A DNA stretch of 64,000 nucleotides, taken from positions 124,001 through 188,000 of the forward strand of contig JAFKKG010000012.1 of assembly GCA_017305715.1 (NCBI GenBank). Reading direction: 5' to 3'. Source of the stretch: Hyphomicrobiales bacterium. Its GTDB lineage: Bacteria > Pseudomonadota > Alphaproteobacteria > Rhizobiales > Xanthobacteraceae. The notes beneath the pieces were generated by a model. That model was given only the letters and a program-made list of their open reading frames with translations, did no database searches and was not told where the DNA came from. Positions 35,637 through 44,151 of the stretch are shown here, one piece after another (position 1 is the stretch's first letter; the number at the start of each line of letters is the position of its first letter). Both the position numbers and the translations under genes were made by a program.

Positions 35637-37037
35637 ATGCAAGATCTCTGGCGGCTGCCGGCTGCGGACCTCGCCTTGCTCATCAAGACAAGAAAGGTCT
35701 CGGCGAAGGAGGCGGCCGCATCCGCATTGGCGCGGCTGGACGCGGTCAACCCGAAAATCAATGCGGTCGTCGACCACAGGCCGGAAGCGGTGCTGGCGCA
35801 GGCCTCGGCCATCGACGCCGCGATCGGGCGGGGCGAAGATGCCGGGCCTCTGGGCGGCGTTCCCGTCACGGTCAAGGTCAATATCGACCAGGCAGGCTTT
35901 GCCACCACCAACGGCCTGAAATTGAATCGTGAGGCCATTGCGGCGACCAACAGCCCGGTGATCGATAATTTGTACAAGGCCGGCGCCGTCATTTTGGGCC
36001 GCACCAATTGCCCGGCCTTTTCCTACCGCTGGTTCACCACCAATCTCGTCCATGGCGACACCAAGAATCCCCGCGATCCCGGCATCACACCGGGCGGCTC
36101 GTCGGGTGGCGCGGGGGCTGCGGTGGCTGCCGGCATCGGCCATATCGCCCACGGCACCGATATCGCGGGCTCGATCCGCTACCCGGCCTATGCCTGTGGC
36201 GTCCACGGCCTGCGGCCGACCATCGGCCGCATTCCCGCCTTCAACGCCGCCCTGCCGGAGCGCACCATCGGCCCGCAGATCAGCGCCGTTTCGGGTCCGC
36301 TGGCGCGGACCATCGGCGATCTCAGGATCGCGCTCGCGGCGATGTCGGCCGGCGATTTTCGCGATCCGTGGTGGGTCCCGGCGCCGCTGGAAGGCCCGCC
36401 GAGACCCAGGCGCGTCGCGATGTGCCTCAACCCGGATGGCCTCGAACCCGTGCCCGAGGTGAAGGCGGCGGTCGCCGACGCCGGCAAGCGGCTGGAGCGC
36501 GCAGGCTGGATCGTCGAGGAGATCGCCGATACGCCGCCGCTGCGCGAGCCCGCCAATCTCCAGACCAAGCTCTGGCTCGGCGACAGCTATGAAGCGCAAT
36601 TGGAGGCCGCCGAGCGCGAGGGCGATCCCGGTGCGCTGGCCTGCCTGCGCGGCAACCGGACCAAGGTGTTTCCGTTCGATGCCGCGGCATTCTCGAAGGC
36701 GCTGACGCGGCGCGCGACGCTGACCCGCGAGTGGCTGGAATTCTTCGAAAAATACCCGGTGCTGCTGATGCCGGTGTCCGGCGAATTGCCGTTTCCCGAC
36801 CACCTCGACCGTAAGGATGACGCCTCCTTTGCCCGGGTCTGGCATGCGCAATTGCCACAGATTGCCATTCCCTTTATGGGGCTGCCCGGGCTAACGGTCT
36901 CGACGGGACTGGTGGGACGGATTCCGGTCGGCGTGCAACTCGTCTCCGGCCGTTACCGCGAGGATCTCTGCCTTGCCGCCGGTGAGGCGATCGAGGCCGG
37001 CGGAACGCCGTCGGCGGCGATCGATCCTGTCGGTTAA
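35637..37037 (+). CDS. Amidase signature family hydrolase
   Basis: The 466-aa enzyme has the Ser-cisSer-Lys triad: Lys80 in VTVKVNID, Ser155 in GGSSGG and Ser179 in DIAGSIRYPA, with the 24-residue spacing of the family. It would hydrolyse amide bonds in the cytoplasm; the substrate is not clear. The ATG at 35637 has a GGAG SD 7 bases before it. An earlier ATG at 35589 adds 16 unlikely residues. It is 73 bases after the cytochrome c gene but there is no evident functional link. Confidence 0.92.
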   Translation: MQDLWRLPAADLALLIKTRKVSAKEAAASALARLDAVNPKINAVVDHRPEAVLAQASAIDAAIGRGEDAGPLGGVPVTVKVNIDQAGFATTNGLKLNREAIAATNSPVIDNLYKAGAVILGRTNCPAFSYRWFTTNLVHGDTKNPRDPGITPGGSSGGAGAAVAAGIGHIAHGTDIAGSIRYPAYACGVHGLRPTIGRIPAFNAALPERTIGPQISAVSGPLARTIGDLRIALAAMSAGDFRDPWWVPAPLEGPPRPRRVAMCLNPDGLEPVPEVKAAVADAGKRLERAGWIVEEIADTPPLREPANLQTKLWLGDSYEAQLEAAEREGDPGALACLRGNRTKVFPFDAAAFSKALTRRATLTREWLEFFEKYPVLLMPVSGELPFPDHLDRKDDASFARVWHAQLPQIAIPFMGLPGLTVSTGLVGRIPVGVQLVSGRYREDLCLAAGEAIEAGGTPSAAIDPVG

Positions 37038-37103
37038 CAGGGCGTTTTCGAGCCACTGCTTCGGGTAAAGAAAACGCGTCAAACGAGAGACCGAGAGAGT
37101 TCG

Positions 37104-37580
37104 ATGTCAGCCATCTATGATTTCACGGCGCAGTCGCTGGCCGGCGAAGAGGTCCCGCTCCGGCGGTTCGAGGGCCAGGTGCTGTTGATCGTCAACACCG
37201 CGAGCGCCTGCGGGTTCACGCCGCAATACAAGGGCCTGGAACAATTGCACCGCGATCTGTCGCCGCGCGGCTTTGCGGTGCTCGGTTTCCCATGCAATCA
37301 GTTCGGCGCGCAGGAGCCCGGCGACGCCAAGCAGATCGAGGCGTTCTGCGAAACCAGATTTCACGTGACGTTTCCGATGTTCGCCAAGATCGACGTCAAC
37401 GGCAGCAAGGCGCATCCGCTGTACGAATATTTGCGGCGCGAGAAGACGGGCCTCTTGGGCTCGTCGATCAAATGGAATTTCACCAAATTCGTGGTCGACC
37501 GATCGGGCAAGGTGGTGGGGCGCCATGCCCCGACGGTCACGCCCGAAGCACTGAGAAAGGAAATCGAGGCACTGCTATGA
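37104..37580 (+). CDS. Glutathione peroxidase (thiol peroxidase type)
   Basis: The 158-aa product reduces peroxides with thioredoxin or glutathione. The peroxidatic Cys36 is in NTASACGFTPQYKGLE. The FPCNQFGAQEPG block carries the second conserved Cys and Gln, and KWNFTKFVVD has the Trp-Asn pair. The selenocysteine of animal enzymes is replaced by Cys, as usual in bacteria. Its stop overlaps the start of the DUF3297 gene by 4 bases, so the two are translated together. Confidence 0.95.
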   Translation: MSAIYDFTAQSLAGEEVPLRRFEGQVLLIVNTASACGFTPQYKGLEQLHRDLSPRGFAVLGFPCNQFGAQEPGDAKQIEAFCETRFHVTFPMFAKIDVNGSKAHPLYEYLRREKTGLLGSSIKWNFTKFVVDRSGKVVGRHAPTVTPEALRKEIEALL

Positions 37581-37840
37581 ACGAGAAAACCGAAACCGCT
37601 GGCGACACGTTTCCCGACCGCCTGTCGACCAATCCGAGCAGCCCCTATTACAATGAGGAGCTGCTGTCGCGCGACGTCGGCATCCGCTTCAAGGGCACCG
37701 AGAAGACCAATGTCGAGGAATACTGCATCAGCGAGGGCTGGATCCGCGTCACCGCCGGGAATGCCAAGGACCGCCACGGCAATCCGCTGACGATCAAGGT
37801 GCACGGCCCGGTCGAGCCGTATTTCCGGGATAAGAAGTGA
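37577..37840 (+). CDS. DUF3297 family small protein
   Basis: The 87-aa protein contains FPDRLSTNPSSPYYNEELL, then VGIRFKGTEKTNVEEYCISEGWIRV (about 34-58) and HGNPLTIKVHGPVEPYF. These features are characteristic of the DUF3297 family. The function is unknown. It overlaps the peroxidase gene by ATGA and is likely co-translated with it. The family A repeat lies 28 bases downstream. Confidence 0.9.
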   Translation: MNEKTETAGDTFPDRLSTNPSSPYYNEELLSRDVGIRFKGTEKTNVEEYCISEGWIRVTAGNAKDRHGNPLTIKVHGPVEPYFRDKK

Positions 37841-37868
37841 GTCTTGAAGGCGGCCACTCTTGAGCAGC

Positions 37869-37958
37869 CGTCATGCCCGGCCTTGTACCGGGCATCCACG
37901 ACTTGATGGTGTAGCCGCGAGAACGACGTGGATGGCCGGGACAAGCCCGGCCATGACG
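37869..37958. repeat. Family A palindromic intergenic repeat, copy 2
   Basis: It reads CGTCATGCCCGGCCTTGT at the left and, inverted, CGTCATGGCCGGGCTTGT at the right. It is the same element as 18564-18650 in the opposite orientation, with a different centre. It lies between the DUF3297 gene and tarD. Confidence 0.85.
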
Positions 37959-37989
37959 ACGAACTGAACTGCCATTGAAAGCCACCACC

Positions 37990-39159
37990 ATGTCCGTTTG
38001 CATCGTCGACGTCTGCGAGATAACAAAACCGATCTCCTCGCCGATCCGTAACGCCTATATCGACTTCACCAAGATGACGACGAGCCTGGTTGCGGTCGTC
38101 ACCGATGTGGTGCGCGACGGCAGGCGCGTGGTCGGCTATGGCTTCAATTCCAACGGCCGCTACGGGCAGGGCGGCCTGATCCGCGAACGCTTTGCGCCGC
38201 GGCTGAGGGAGGCCGACCCAAAATCGCTGCTCGACGCTGCCGGCAGCAATCTCGATCCGGACAAGGTCTGGTCGACGTTGATGGCGAACGAGAAGCCGGG
38301 CGGCCATGGCGAGCGTTCGGTGGCGGTCGGCACGATCGACATGGCGGTGTGGGATGCGGTGGCGAAGATCGCCGGCAAGCCGCTGTTCCGGTTGCTCGCC
38401 GAGCGTCACAGCCGCACCGCCAATCCGCGCGTGTTCGTTTACGCCGCCGGCGGCTATTACTATCCCGGCAAGGATTTGTCGGCGCTGCGCGGCGAGATGC
38501 GCGGCTATCTCGACCGCGGCTACAACGTCGTCAAGATGAAGATCGGCGGCGCGCCGATCGCGGAAGACCGCGAGCGCATCGAGTCGGTCTTGAAGGAGAT
38601 CGGCAGCAATGCGCAGCTTGCGGTCGACGCCAATGGCCGCTTCGATCTGGAGACCGCGATCGCTTATGCAAAAATGCTGCGGGAATATCCGCTGTTCTGG
38701 TACGAGGAGGCCGGCGATCCCCTCGATTACGCGTTGCAGGCGGCGTTGGCCGAATTCTATCCGGCGCCGATGGCAACCGGCGAAAATCTGTTCAGCCATC
38801 AGGATGCGCAGAATCTGATCCGCTATGGCGGCATGCGCCCCGATCGCGACTGGCTGCAATTCGACTGCGCGCTGTCCTATGGGCTTTGCGAATATCAGCG
38901 CACGCTTGGCGTGCTGAAAACCCATGGCTGGTCGGCCAGCCGCTGTATCCCGCATGGCGGGCATCAGATGTCGCTCAATATCGCCGCCGGCCTCGGGCTC
39001 GGCGGCAATGAGAGCTATCCCGATCTGTTCCAGCCCTATGGCGGTTTCCCGGACGGCGTCCGCGTCGAGGACGGCCATATCACCATGCCTGATTTGCCCG
39101 GCATCGGCTTTGAGGGCAAGTCCGACCTCTACAAGGAAATGAAAGCGCTGGCGGCGTGA
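37990..39159 (+). CDS. tarD: D(-)-tartrate dehydratase, enolase superfamily
   Basis: The 389-aa enzyme dehydrates D-tartrate to oxaloacetate. Counting from MSVCIVDV, the catalytic base Lys184 is in VVKMKIGG. The metal ligands are Asp213 (AVDANGRF), Glu239 (WYEE) and Glu265 (MATGENLF), and His322 is in CIPHGGHQ. These numbers match the characterised B. japonicum enzyme as I remember it. The ATG at 37990 gives the right length; an earlier ATG at 37975 adds five residues. It is followed after 48 bases by serA on the same strand. No tartrate transporter is visible. Confidence 0.95.
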   Translation: MSVCIVDVCEITKPISSPIRNAYIDFTKMTTSLVAVVTDVVRDGRRVVGYGFNSNGRYGQGGLIRERFAPRLREADPKSLLDAAGSNLDPDKVWSTLMANEKPGGHGERSVAVGTIDMAVWDAVAKIAGKPLFRLLAERHSRTANPRVFVYAAGGYYYPGKDLSALRGEMRGYLDRGYNVVKMKIGGAPIAEDRERIESVLKEIGSNAQLAVDANGRFDLETAIAYAKMLREYPLFWYEEAGDPLDYALQAALAEFYPAPMATGENLFSHQDAQNLIRYGGMRPDRDWLQFDCALSYGLCEYQRTLGVLKTHGWSASRCIPHGGHQMSLNIAAGLGLGGNESYPDLFQPYGGFPDGVRVEDGHITMPDLPGIGFEGKSDLYKEMKALAA

Positions 39160-39207
39160 GCAGGCCGCCGGTTTACCGATCAACTATCTCCAGAGGACGC
39201 TGAGATC

Positions 39208-40473
39208 GTGCCCCCCAAACTTTCCCTTCCCCAACTCTCGCTCGCCAAGGACAAGATCCGGGTCCTGCTGCTCGAAGGCGTCAACGACAGCGCCGCGCAG
39301 TTGATCGAGAGTGCCGGTTATTCCAGCATGACGCGCCTGGCCAAGGCGCTCGAGGGCGAGGCGCTCAAGGAAGCCATCAAGGGCGTGCATCTGCTCGGCA
39401 TCCGTTCCCGTACCCAGATTACCCCTGATGTGATCGAGGCCGCGGACCGGCTGATCGCGATCGGATGCTTCAGCGTCGGCACCAACCAGGTGGACCTCGA
39501 CGCGACACGGCGGAACGGGATTCCGGTATTCAACGCGCCGTTTTCCAACACGCGCAGCGTGGCGGAACTGGTGATCGGCGAGATCGTGATCCTGCTGCGC
39601 CGCATCGTCGCCCGTTCCAACGCCGCCCATGATGGCCGGTGGGACAAGTCCGCGAACGACAGTTATGAGGTGAGGGGCAAGACGCTCGGCATCATCGGTT
39701 ACGGCAATATCGGATCGCAGCTCTCCAACCTCGCGGAAGCGATGGGCATGCGGGTCATCTTCTACGATCACACCGACCGGCTTCGCCACGGCAATACCGA
39801 GCCGACCGCCAGCCTGCGCGAGCTGTTGGCCCAGAGCGACGTGGTGTCATTGCATGTGCCGGAAACGCCTGCCACCCATAACATGATCGGGCGCGAGCAG
39901 ATCGCCGCGATCAAGCCCGGCGCGTATTTCATCAACAACAGCCGCGGCACGGTCGTCGATCTTGACGCGCTCGCGGATGCGTTGCGCGAAGGCAGGCTCC
40001 GCGGTGCTGCGGTCGACGTGTTTCCGGTCGAGCCGCGCTCGAATGCGGATCGCTTCAGGACGCCGCTGCAGGGGCTGGAGAACGTCATCCTGACGCCGCA
40101 TATCGGCGGTTCGACCGAGGAGGCGCAGGAGCGCATCGGCGCCGAAGTGGCGCGCAAGCTGGTCGACTACAGCGATTCCGGATCGACCATGGGTGCTGTT
40201 AACTTCCCGCAGGTCCAACTGCCGCCGCGGCCGTCGGGCACGCGGTTCATCCAGGTGCAACGCAATCTGCCGGGCATGCTGGGGCGCCTCAACGAAGTGC
40301 TGGCGCGCCACTCAGTCAACATCGCCGCGCAATACTACGAGACCGACCATGACGTCGGCTATGTCGTGCTCGACGCCGATGCTTCGGCGGCCGACGGCCA
40401 GCGCGTGCTGGCGGACATTCGCGCATTGGAGGGAACTATCCGCGCGCGGTTGCTCTACGAATACAAGATTTGA
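39208..40473 (+). CDS. serA: D-3-phosphoglycerate dehydrogenase with ACT domain
   Basis: The 421-aa enzyme is of the E. coli SerA type. It oxidises 3-phosphoglycerate for serine synthesis. The NAD loop GIIGYGNIGSQ is at about 158-168. The catalytic Arg is in FINNSRGTVVDLDAL, the Glu lies shortly after (VDVFPVEP) and the His is in TPHIGGSTEEAQERI. A C-terminal ACT domain (QRNLPGMLGRLNEVLARHSV onward) is the site of serine feedback. It begins with GTG at 39208. The upstream gap to tarD is 48 bases. Confidence 0.93.
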   Translation: MPPKLSLPQLSLAKDKIRVLLLEGVNDSAAQLIESAGYSSMTRLAKALEGEALKEAIKGVHLLGIRSRTQITPDVIEAADRLIAIGCFSVGTNQVDLDATRRNGIPVFNAPFSNTRSVAELVIGEIVILLRRIVARSNAAHDGRWDKSANDSYEVRGKTLGIIGYGNIGSQLSNLAEAMGMRVIFYDHTDRLRHGNTEPTASLRELLAQSDVVSLHVPETPATHNMIGREQIAAIKPGAYFINNSRGTVVDLDALADALREGRLRGAAVDVFPVEPRSNADRFRTPLQGLENVILTPHIGGSTEEAQERIGAEVARKLVDYSDSGSTMGAVNFPQVQLPPRPSGTRFIQVQRNLPGMLGRLNEVLARHSVNIAAQYYETDHDVGYVVLDADASAADGQRVLADIRALEGTIRARLLYEYKI

Positions 40474-40512
40474 GGCTGGCTGAAGCAGATTGTTGCGCGA
40501 GTGGTGCGTCAA

Positions 40513-40596
40513 CGTCATTGCAAGGAGCGAAGCGACGAAGCAATCCATGCTTCGGCTTGCCAAGCTATGGATTGCTTCGCTTCGCTCGCAATGACG
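40513..40596. repeat. Family C palindromic intergenic repeat, copy 1
   Basis: The ends are CGTCATTGC and GCAATGACG, with inner GAAGCAATCCATG and its complement ATGGATTGCTTCG. It lies between serA and the convergent malonyl-CoA decarboxylase gene, where it may act as a two-way terminator. Copy 2 is at 61770-61855, inverted. Confidence 0.85.
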
Positions 40597-40606
40597 ATGA
40601 ACAACC

Positions 40607-41959
40607 CTACGACAGCCGCATATCCAGCAGCCGGCGGCCTTCGGTCTTGAGCAGCTTCTTCACCGCGCTGGAGGCGGCAATCTCGCCCTGGTTGGCGTAG
40701 GCTTCGTGGTTCTTTTCGATGTCGTCGAGCCGGTAGAGGTAATTGACCATCACGCCGGCGGATTCGCGAAGGCCCTTTGGCGAGAGATCGCCGAGCCAGT
40801 CGATCCGCTCCAGCCTCGCGCCATTGCCGATATGGAATCGCGCCACCGAATCGATCAGCCGCCCCTTGGAGGTGCGGGCCTTCAGGAAGTAATGCGCGGC
40901 GAGGGGCTCGAGCACCGCGCGCAGTTTCGAGGTGGTTTCCGCATTCTCGAACCAGTCGGGCGTGTCGAGCTGTTCGAGCAGCGTCCGTTCGTCGTCGGAC
41001 AGGGGAACGTCATCGGCTTCTCTCACCCATTGCATGAAGCCCGGCACCGGCGACAGCGTGATGAACGTGTCGAGTTTCGGCAATTCGCGCCGCAATTCCT
41101 CGACCACCTGCTTGATCAGGAAGCTGCCGAACGAAATGCCACCGAGCCCCTTCTGCGTGTTGGAGATGGAATAGAACACGGCGGTGCGGGCGCGTTCGAT
41201 GGCGACCGGCTGACGTTCGGCGGCGAGCAGCGGCGCGATCGCGGTCGGGATTGTCTCGGTCAGCGCGACCTCGACGAAGATCAGGGGCTCATCGGTCAGT
41301 TGCGGATGGAAGAAGGCGTAGCAGCGGCGGTCGACCGGATCGATGCGGCGGCGCAGATCGTTCCAGTCGTGGATTTCGTGCACCGCCTCATAACGGATGA
41401 TCTGTTCCAGAATGTTCGCTGGCGTCGACCAGTCAATCCTGCGCAGCACGAGAAATCCCCTGTTGAACCAAGACGACAGCAAATGCACCACGTCGCGGTC
41501 GAGTGCTGCCAGATCCTTGTTGCCCTTCATCAGCGCCAGCAGGTCGGCGCGCATGGCCACCAGGTCGCTGGTGCCGCCCGGGGCGCGGTTGAGCCGTCGC
41601 ACCAGTTCCTGGCGCCGTGGCTCGGACGCGAAATGCAGATCGCTGGCGTCGGCGTCGCTCGGTTGCGCGCGCCAGCTTTCGATCGCGCGCGAAAGCCGTT
41701 CACGGTCCGGGCCGAAATCGCGGGCGAGGGCGGCAAAGAAGGATGCCCGGCCGGCGGCATCGAGGTCGTGGTAACGGTCGAGTACTTCGCGGGCCATCGC
41801 GGTGCCCGATGCTTCGCCGCGGCCGGACAGCAGCGCCTCGCACAGTTCGAGCAGCTCGGAGGCGTCTTCCCTGGTATCCGAAGAGCTGCCGCGCCGAAGC
41901 AGCGTGCGGCCGCGTTCCGAAATTGTCGAAAGCAGGTCGGAGAAGAAGGCGTTGGCCAT
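40607..41959 (-). CDS. Malonyl-CoA decarboxylase
   Basis: The 450-aa product converts malonyl-CoA to acetyl-CoA and CO2. It has the family's all-helical N-terminal domain (about 1-190) and a GNAT-like catalytic C-terminal domain with RRCYAFFHPQLTDEPLIFVE, FYSISNTQKGLGGISFG and FITLSPVPGFMQWV. The His and Ser of these blocks are the expected active site. In rhizobia this enzyme (MatA-like) is often with matB and matC for malonate use, but neither is next to it here. It is a single gene. Confidence 0.92.
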   Translation of the reverse strand: MANAFFSDLLSTISERGRTLLRRGSSSDTREDASELLELCEALLSGRGEASGTAMAREVLDRYHDLDAAGRASFFAALARDFGPDRERLSRAIESWRAQPSDADASDLHFASEPRRQELVRRLNRAPGGTSDLVAMRADLLALMKGNKDLAALDRDVVHLLSSWFNRGFLVLRRIDWSTPANILEQIIRYEAVHEIHDWNDLRRRIDPVDRRCYAFFHPQLTDEPLIFVEVALTETIPTAIAPLLAAERQPVAIERARTAVFYSISNTQKGLGGISFGSFLIKQVVEELRRELPKLDTFITLSPVPGFMQWVREADDVPLSDDERTLLEQLDTPDWFENAETTSKLRAVLEPLAAHYFLKARTSKGRLIDSVARFHIGNGARLERIDWLGDLSPKGLRESAGVMVNYLYRLDDIEKNHEAYANQGEIAASSAVKKLLKTEGRRLLDMRLS

Positions 41960-42073
41960 AGGTTAAATCGATTCCAAGGTGATGCCGGACCTTATACGGG
42001 ATTTAAGGCGCAGCCGATCATATTCAAGCGCATGGATTGTACGGAAATATGTCATGCCCGGCGAAGGTAAAAT

Positions 42074-42883
42074 TTACGCCTTCTCGGCGAACTCGGTCGG
42101 CGTCTTGCCGGTAACCTGCCGGAAGGCATGGGAAAACGCCGGGACACTGGCATAGCCGAGGTCGGACGCCAGTTGCTTGACCGAGACATTGACGTCGGTG
42201 GACAGTTTTTCGATGGCGGCCGCAACGCGGGCACGCTGGCACCAGCTCTTGAAGCTGAGTTGCGTCTGCGCCGAGAACAGCCGCGACAGCGTTCGTGCCG
42301 AGGTGCCGACCTCGCGCGCCAGCGTTTCGATCTCATGGTCGCCGGTCGGGTCCGACAGCACGATGTCGGCGGCGCGCCGGCAGCGCGGCTCATGTGGCAG
42401 CGGGATGAAGGTGGCGGAATCTTCCGCCTGATGCAGTTCCAGCATCGCGAGTTTCACCAATAACGCCGTGCGCTCGGCCGTGGTGTGGTCGTCGAACATC
42501 GCGAGGATGGCCTGGTGCAGCAGCGGCGATACCCGCACCACGAACTCCGCTTGCAGGCTCTTGCTGCGCTCCTCGCGCGCCAGCCAGTCGAGGTCGAAAT
42601 ACAGGGTGCGCATTTCGATGTCGGCGAGCACGTCGATGGCGTGCGGCAGGCGGGCCGGGACCCAGACCGCGCGGTCCGGCGGCACCAGCCAGCGGCCCTT
42701 CGGGGTGGTGACCTGCATGGTGCCCCGGGCGGCGTAAACCAGCTGCGCCTCGCGGTGCATATGGGTGTCGATCCGGAAGCCCTTCCTGTAGGTGTTGGCG
42801 ATCATGTGGATGCCGTCGCCGGTCGAGGTCAGGCGCCCGATAATGGCAACGATTGGCTTTTCGGCGATATTCATTGGCGACAT
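42074..42883 (-). CDS. AraC family transcriptional regulator with N-terminal cupin
   Basis: The 269-aa protein has an N-terminal cupin-type sensing domain (DTHMHREAQLVYAARGTMQV, VPPDRAVWVPARLPH) and a C-terminal double HTH (VGTSARTLSRLFSAQTQLSF and ASDLGYASVPAFSHAFRQVTGKTP). It is divergent from the MFS transporter gene, with only 79 bases between them. It therefore probably controls that gene, and itself, in response to the transported compound. The identity of the ligand is not known. An alternative start three codons in is also possible. Confidence 0.92.
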   Translation of the reverse strand: MSPMNIAEKPIVAIIGRLTSTGDGIHMIANTYRKGFRIDTHMHREAQLVYAARGTMQVTTPKGRWLVPPDRAVWVPARLPHAIDVLADIEMRTLYFDLDWLAREERSKSLQAEFVVRVSPLLHQAILAMFDDHTTAERTALLVKLAMLELHQAEDSATFIPLPHEPRCRRAADIVLSDPTGDHEIETLAREVGTSARTLSRLFSAQTQLSFKSWCQRARVAAAIEKLSTDVNVSVKQLASDLGYASVPAFSHAFRQVTGKTPTEFAEKA

Positions 42884-42962
42884 CCCGTCAGGACAACCCC
42901 GTATAACCTATTTTGCAATTTGCGGGGATTCGACCCGTCAAGAAACGACCAGGGACCAGACC
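42884..42962. promoter_or_regulatory. Divergent control region of the AraC regulator and MFS gene
   Basis: CCCGTCA occurs at 42884-42890 and again at 42934-42940, exactly 50 bases apart. A CCCCG...CGGGG pair lies between (42897-42927) around an AT-rich centre. These are candidate regulator sites; neither is proved. Confidence 0.35.
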
Positions 42963-44138
42963 ATGAACAGCCCCAGCCGGGTCATCGGCTTCGTCAATGC
43001 CGCCCATTTCATCGACCATTACGCAATGCTGATCTTCGCCGCCGCCGTCATCATCATGGGCCCGGCGTTCGGGATGGCCTATTCGGAGCTATTGCCTTAC
43101 GCGACCCCGGGCTTCGTCGCCTTCGGCGCCGGTTCGCTGATCACCGGCTGGCTCGGCGACCGCTGGAGCCGCCGCCACATGATGGTGATTTTCTTTGCCG
43201 GCATCGGCGCTTCGATGATCGCGGTCGGTTTCGTGCAGACTCCGCTGCAACTCGGCGCGGTGCTGCTGTCGATCGGCTTGTTCGCTTCGATCTACCACCC
43301 GGTCGGCACCGCCATGATCGTGTCCTATGCCGACAAGCTCGGCCGCGAGATGGGCTTGAACGGCGTCTGGGGCAATCTCGGCGTAGCGTCGTCGGCGCTG
43401 GTCACCGGCGTGATCGGGCAATATCTCGGCTGGCGCTGGGCCTTCATCGTGCCCGGCGTCGTCACCATGCTGATCGGCGTGGCCTTCGCCATGCTGGTCG
43501 TGCACGAGGATCGCACCGGCTCCAGGCAGGCGGCGGCGCAAGCGCGCATCGCGAAAGGCGACATGTGGCGGGTGCTGCTGTCGCTGTTGATCGTCGTGAT
43601 CGCGATCTCGACCACCTTCAATGCCGTGACCGTAGCGCTGCCAAAGCTGTTCGCGGAGCGGCTGGCTGACGTCACCAAGAGCCCGGCGCTGCTCGGCGTC
43701 ATTGCGGCGGGCGTCTACGTGTTCGGCGCAATGACGCAATACACCATCGGCAAGCTGATCGACCATTATTCGCTGAAGACCGTGATGCTGCCGCTGTCGT
43801 TCATACTGGCGCCGTTCCTGTATTTCGCGGCGACATTGTCGAACCTGCCGCTGATCATCGCCTCCATCGGCATCGTGATGGGCGCGTTCGGCCAGGTCAC
43901 GGTGAATGACGCGATGGTGGGCAAATACACCACCGATGAATGGCGCAGCAGAGCCTACTCGGTGCGCTATTTCATCGGCTTCACCGCGGCGGGCGCCTCC
44001 GTCGGCCTGGTGGCATGGCTGTACGACAAGGGCGGTTTTGCCACCATGTTGCAGGCGTTCGGCGGGCTGTGCCTGCTCGTGATCGTCGCGGCGATCATCC
44101 TGCCGCAGGAGATCAAGGTGCCGGCGCGGGCGAATTGA
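42963..44138 (+). CDS. MFS transporter
   Basis: The 391-aa protein has about 12 hydrophobic segments, and the loop between segments 2 and 3 carries GWLGDRWSRRHMM, the MFS signature. It is an inner membrane permease for a small solute, exporting or importing by ion coupling; the direction is not evident. It lies divergent from the AraC gene. The stop is 13 bases before the stop of the convergent GMC oxidoreductase gene. Confidence 0.9.
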   Translation: MNSPSRVIGFVNAAHFIDHYAMLIFAAAVIIMGPAFGMAYSELLPYATPGFVAFGAGSLITGWLGDRWSRRHMMVIFFAGIGASMIAVGFVQTPLQLGAVLLSIGLFASIYHPVGTAMIVSYADKLGREMGLNGVWGNLGVASSALVTGVIGQYLGWRWAFIVPGVVTMLIGVAFAMLVVHEDRTGSRQAAAQARIAKGDMWRVLLSLLIVVIAISTTFNAVTVALPKLFAERLADVTKSPALLGVIAAGVYVFGAMTQYTIGKLIDHYSLKTVMLPLSFILAPFLYFAATLSNLPLIIASIGIVMGAFGQVTVNDAMVGKYTTDEWRSRAYSVRYFIGFTAAGASVGLVAWLYDKGGFATMLQAFGGLCLLVIVAAIILPQEIKVPARAN

Positions 44139-44151
44139 TCGTTCGCCGGCG

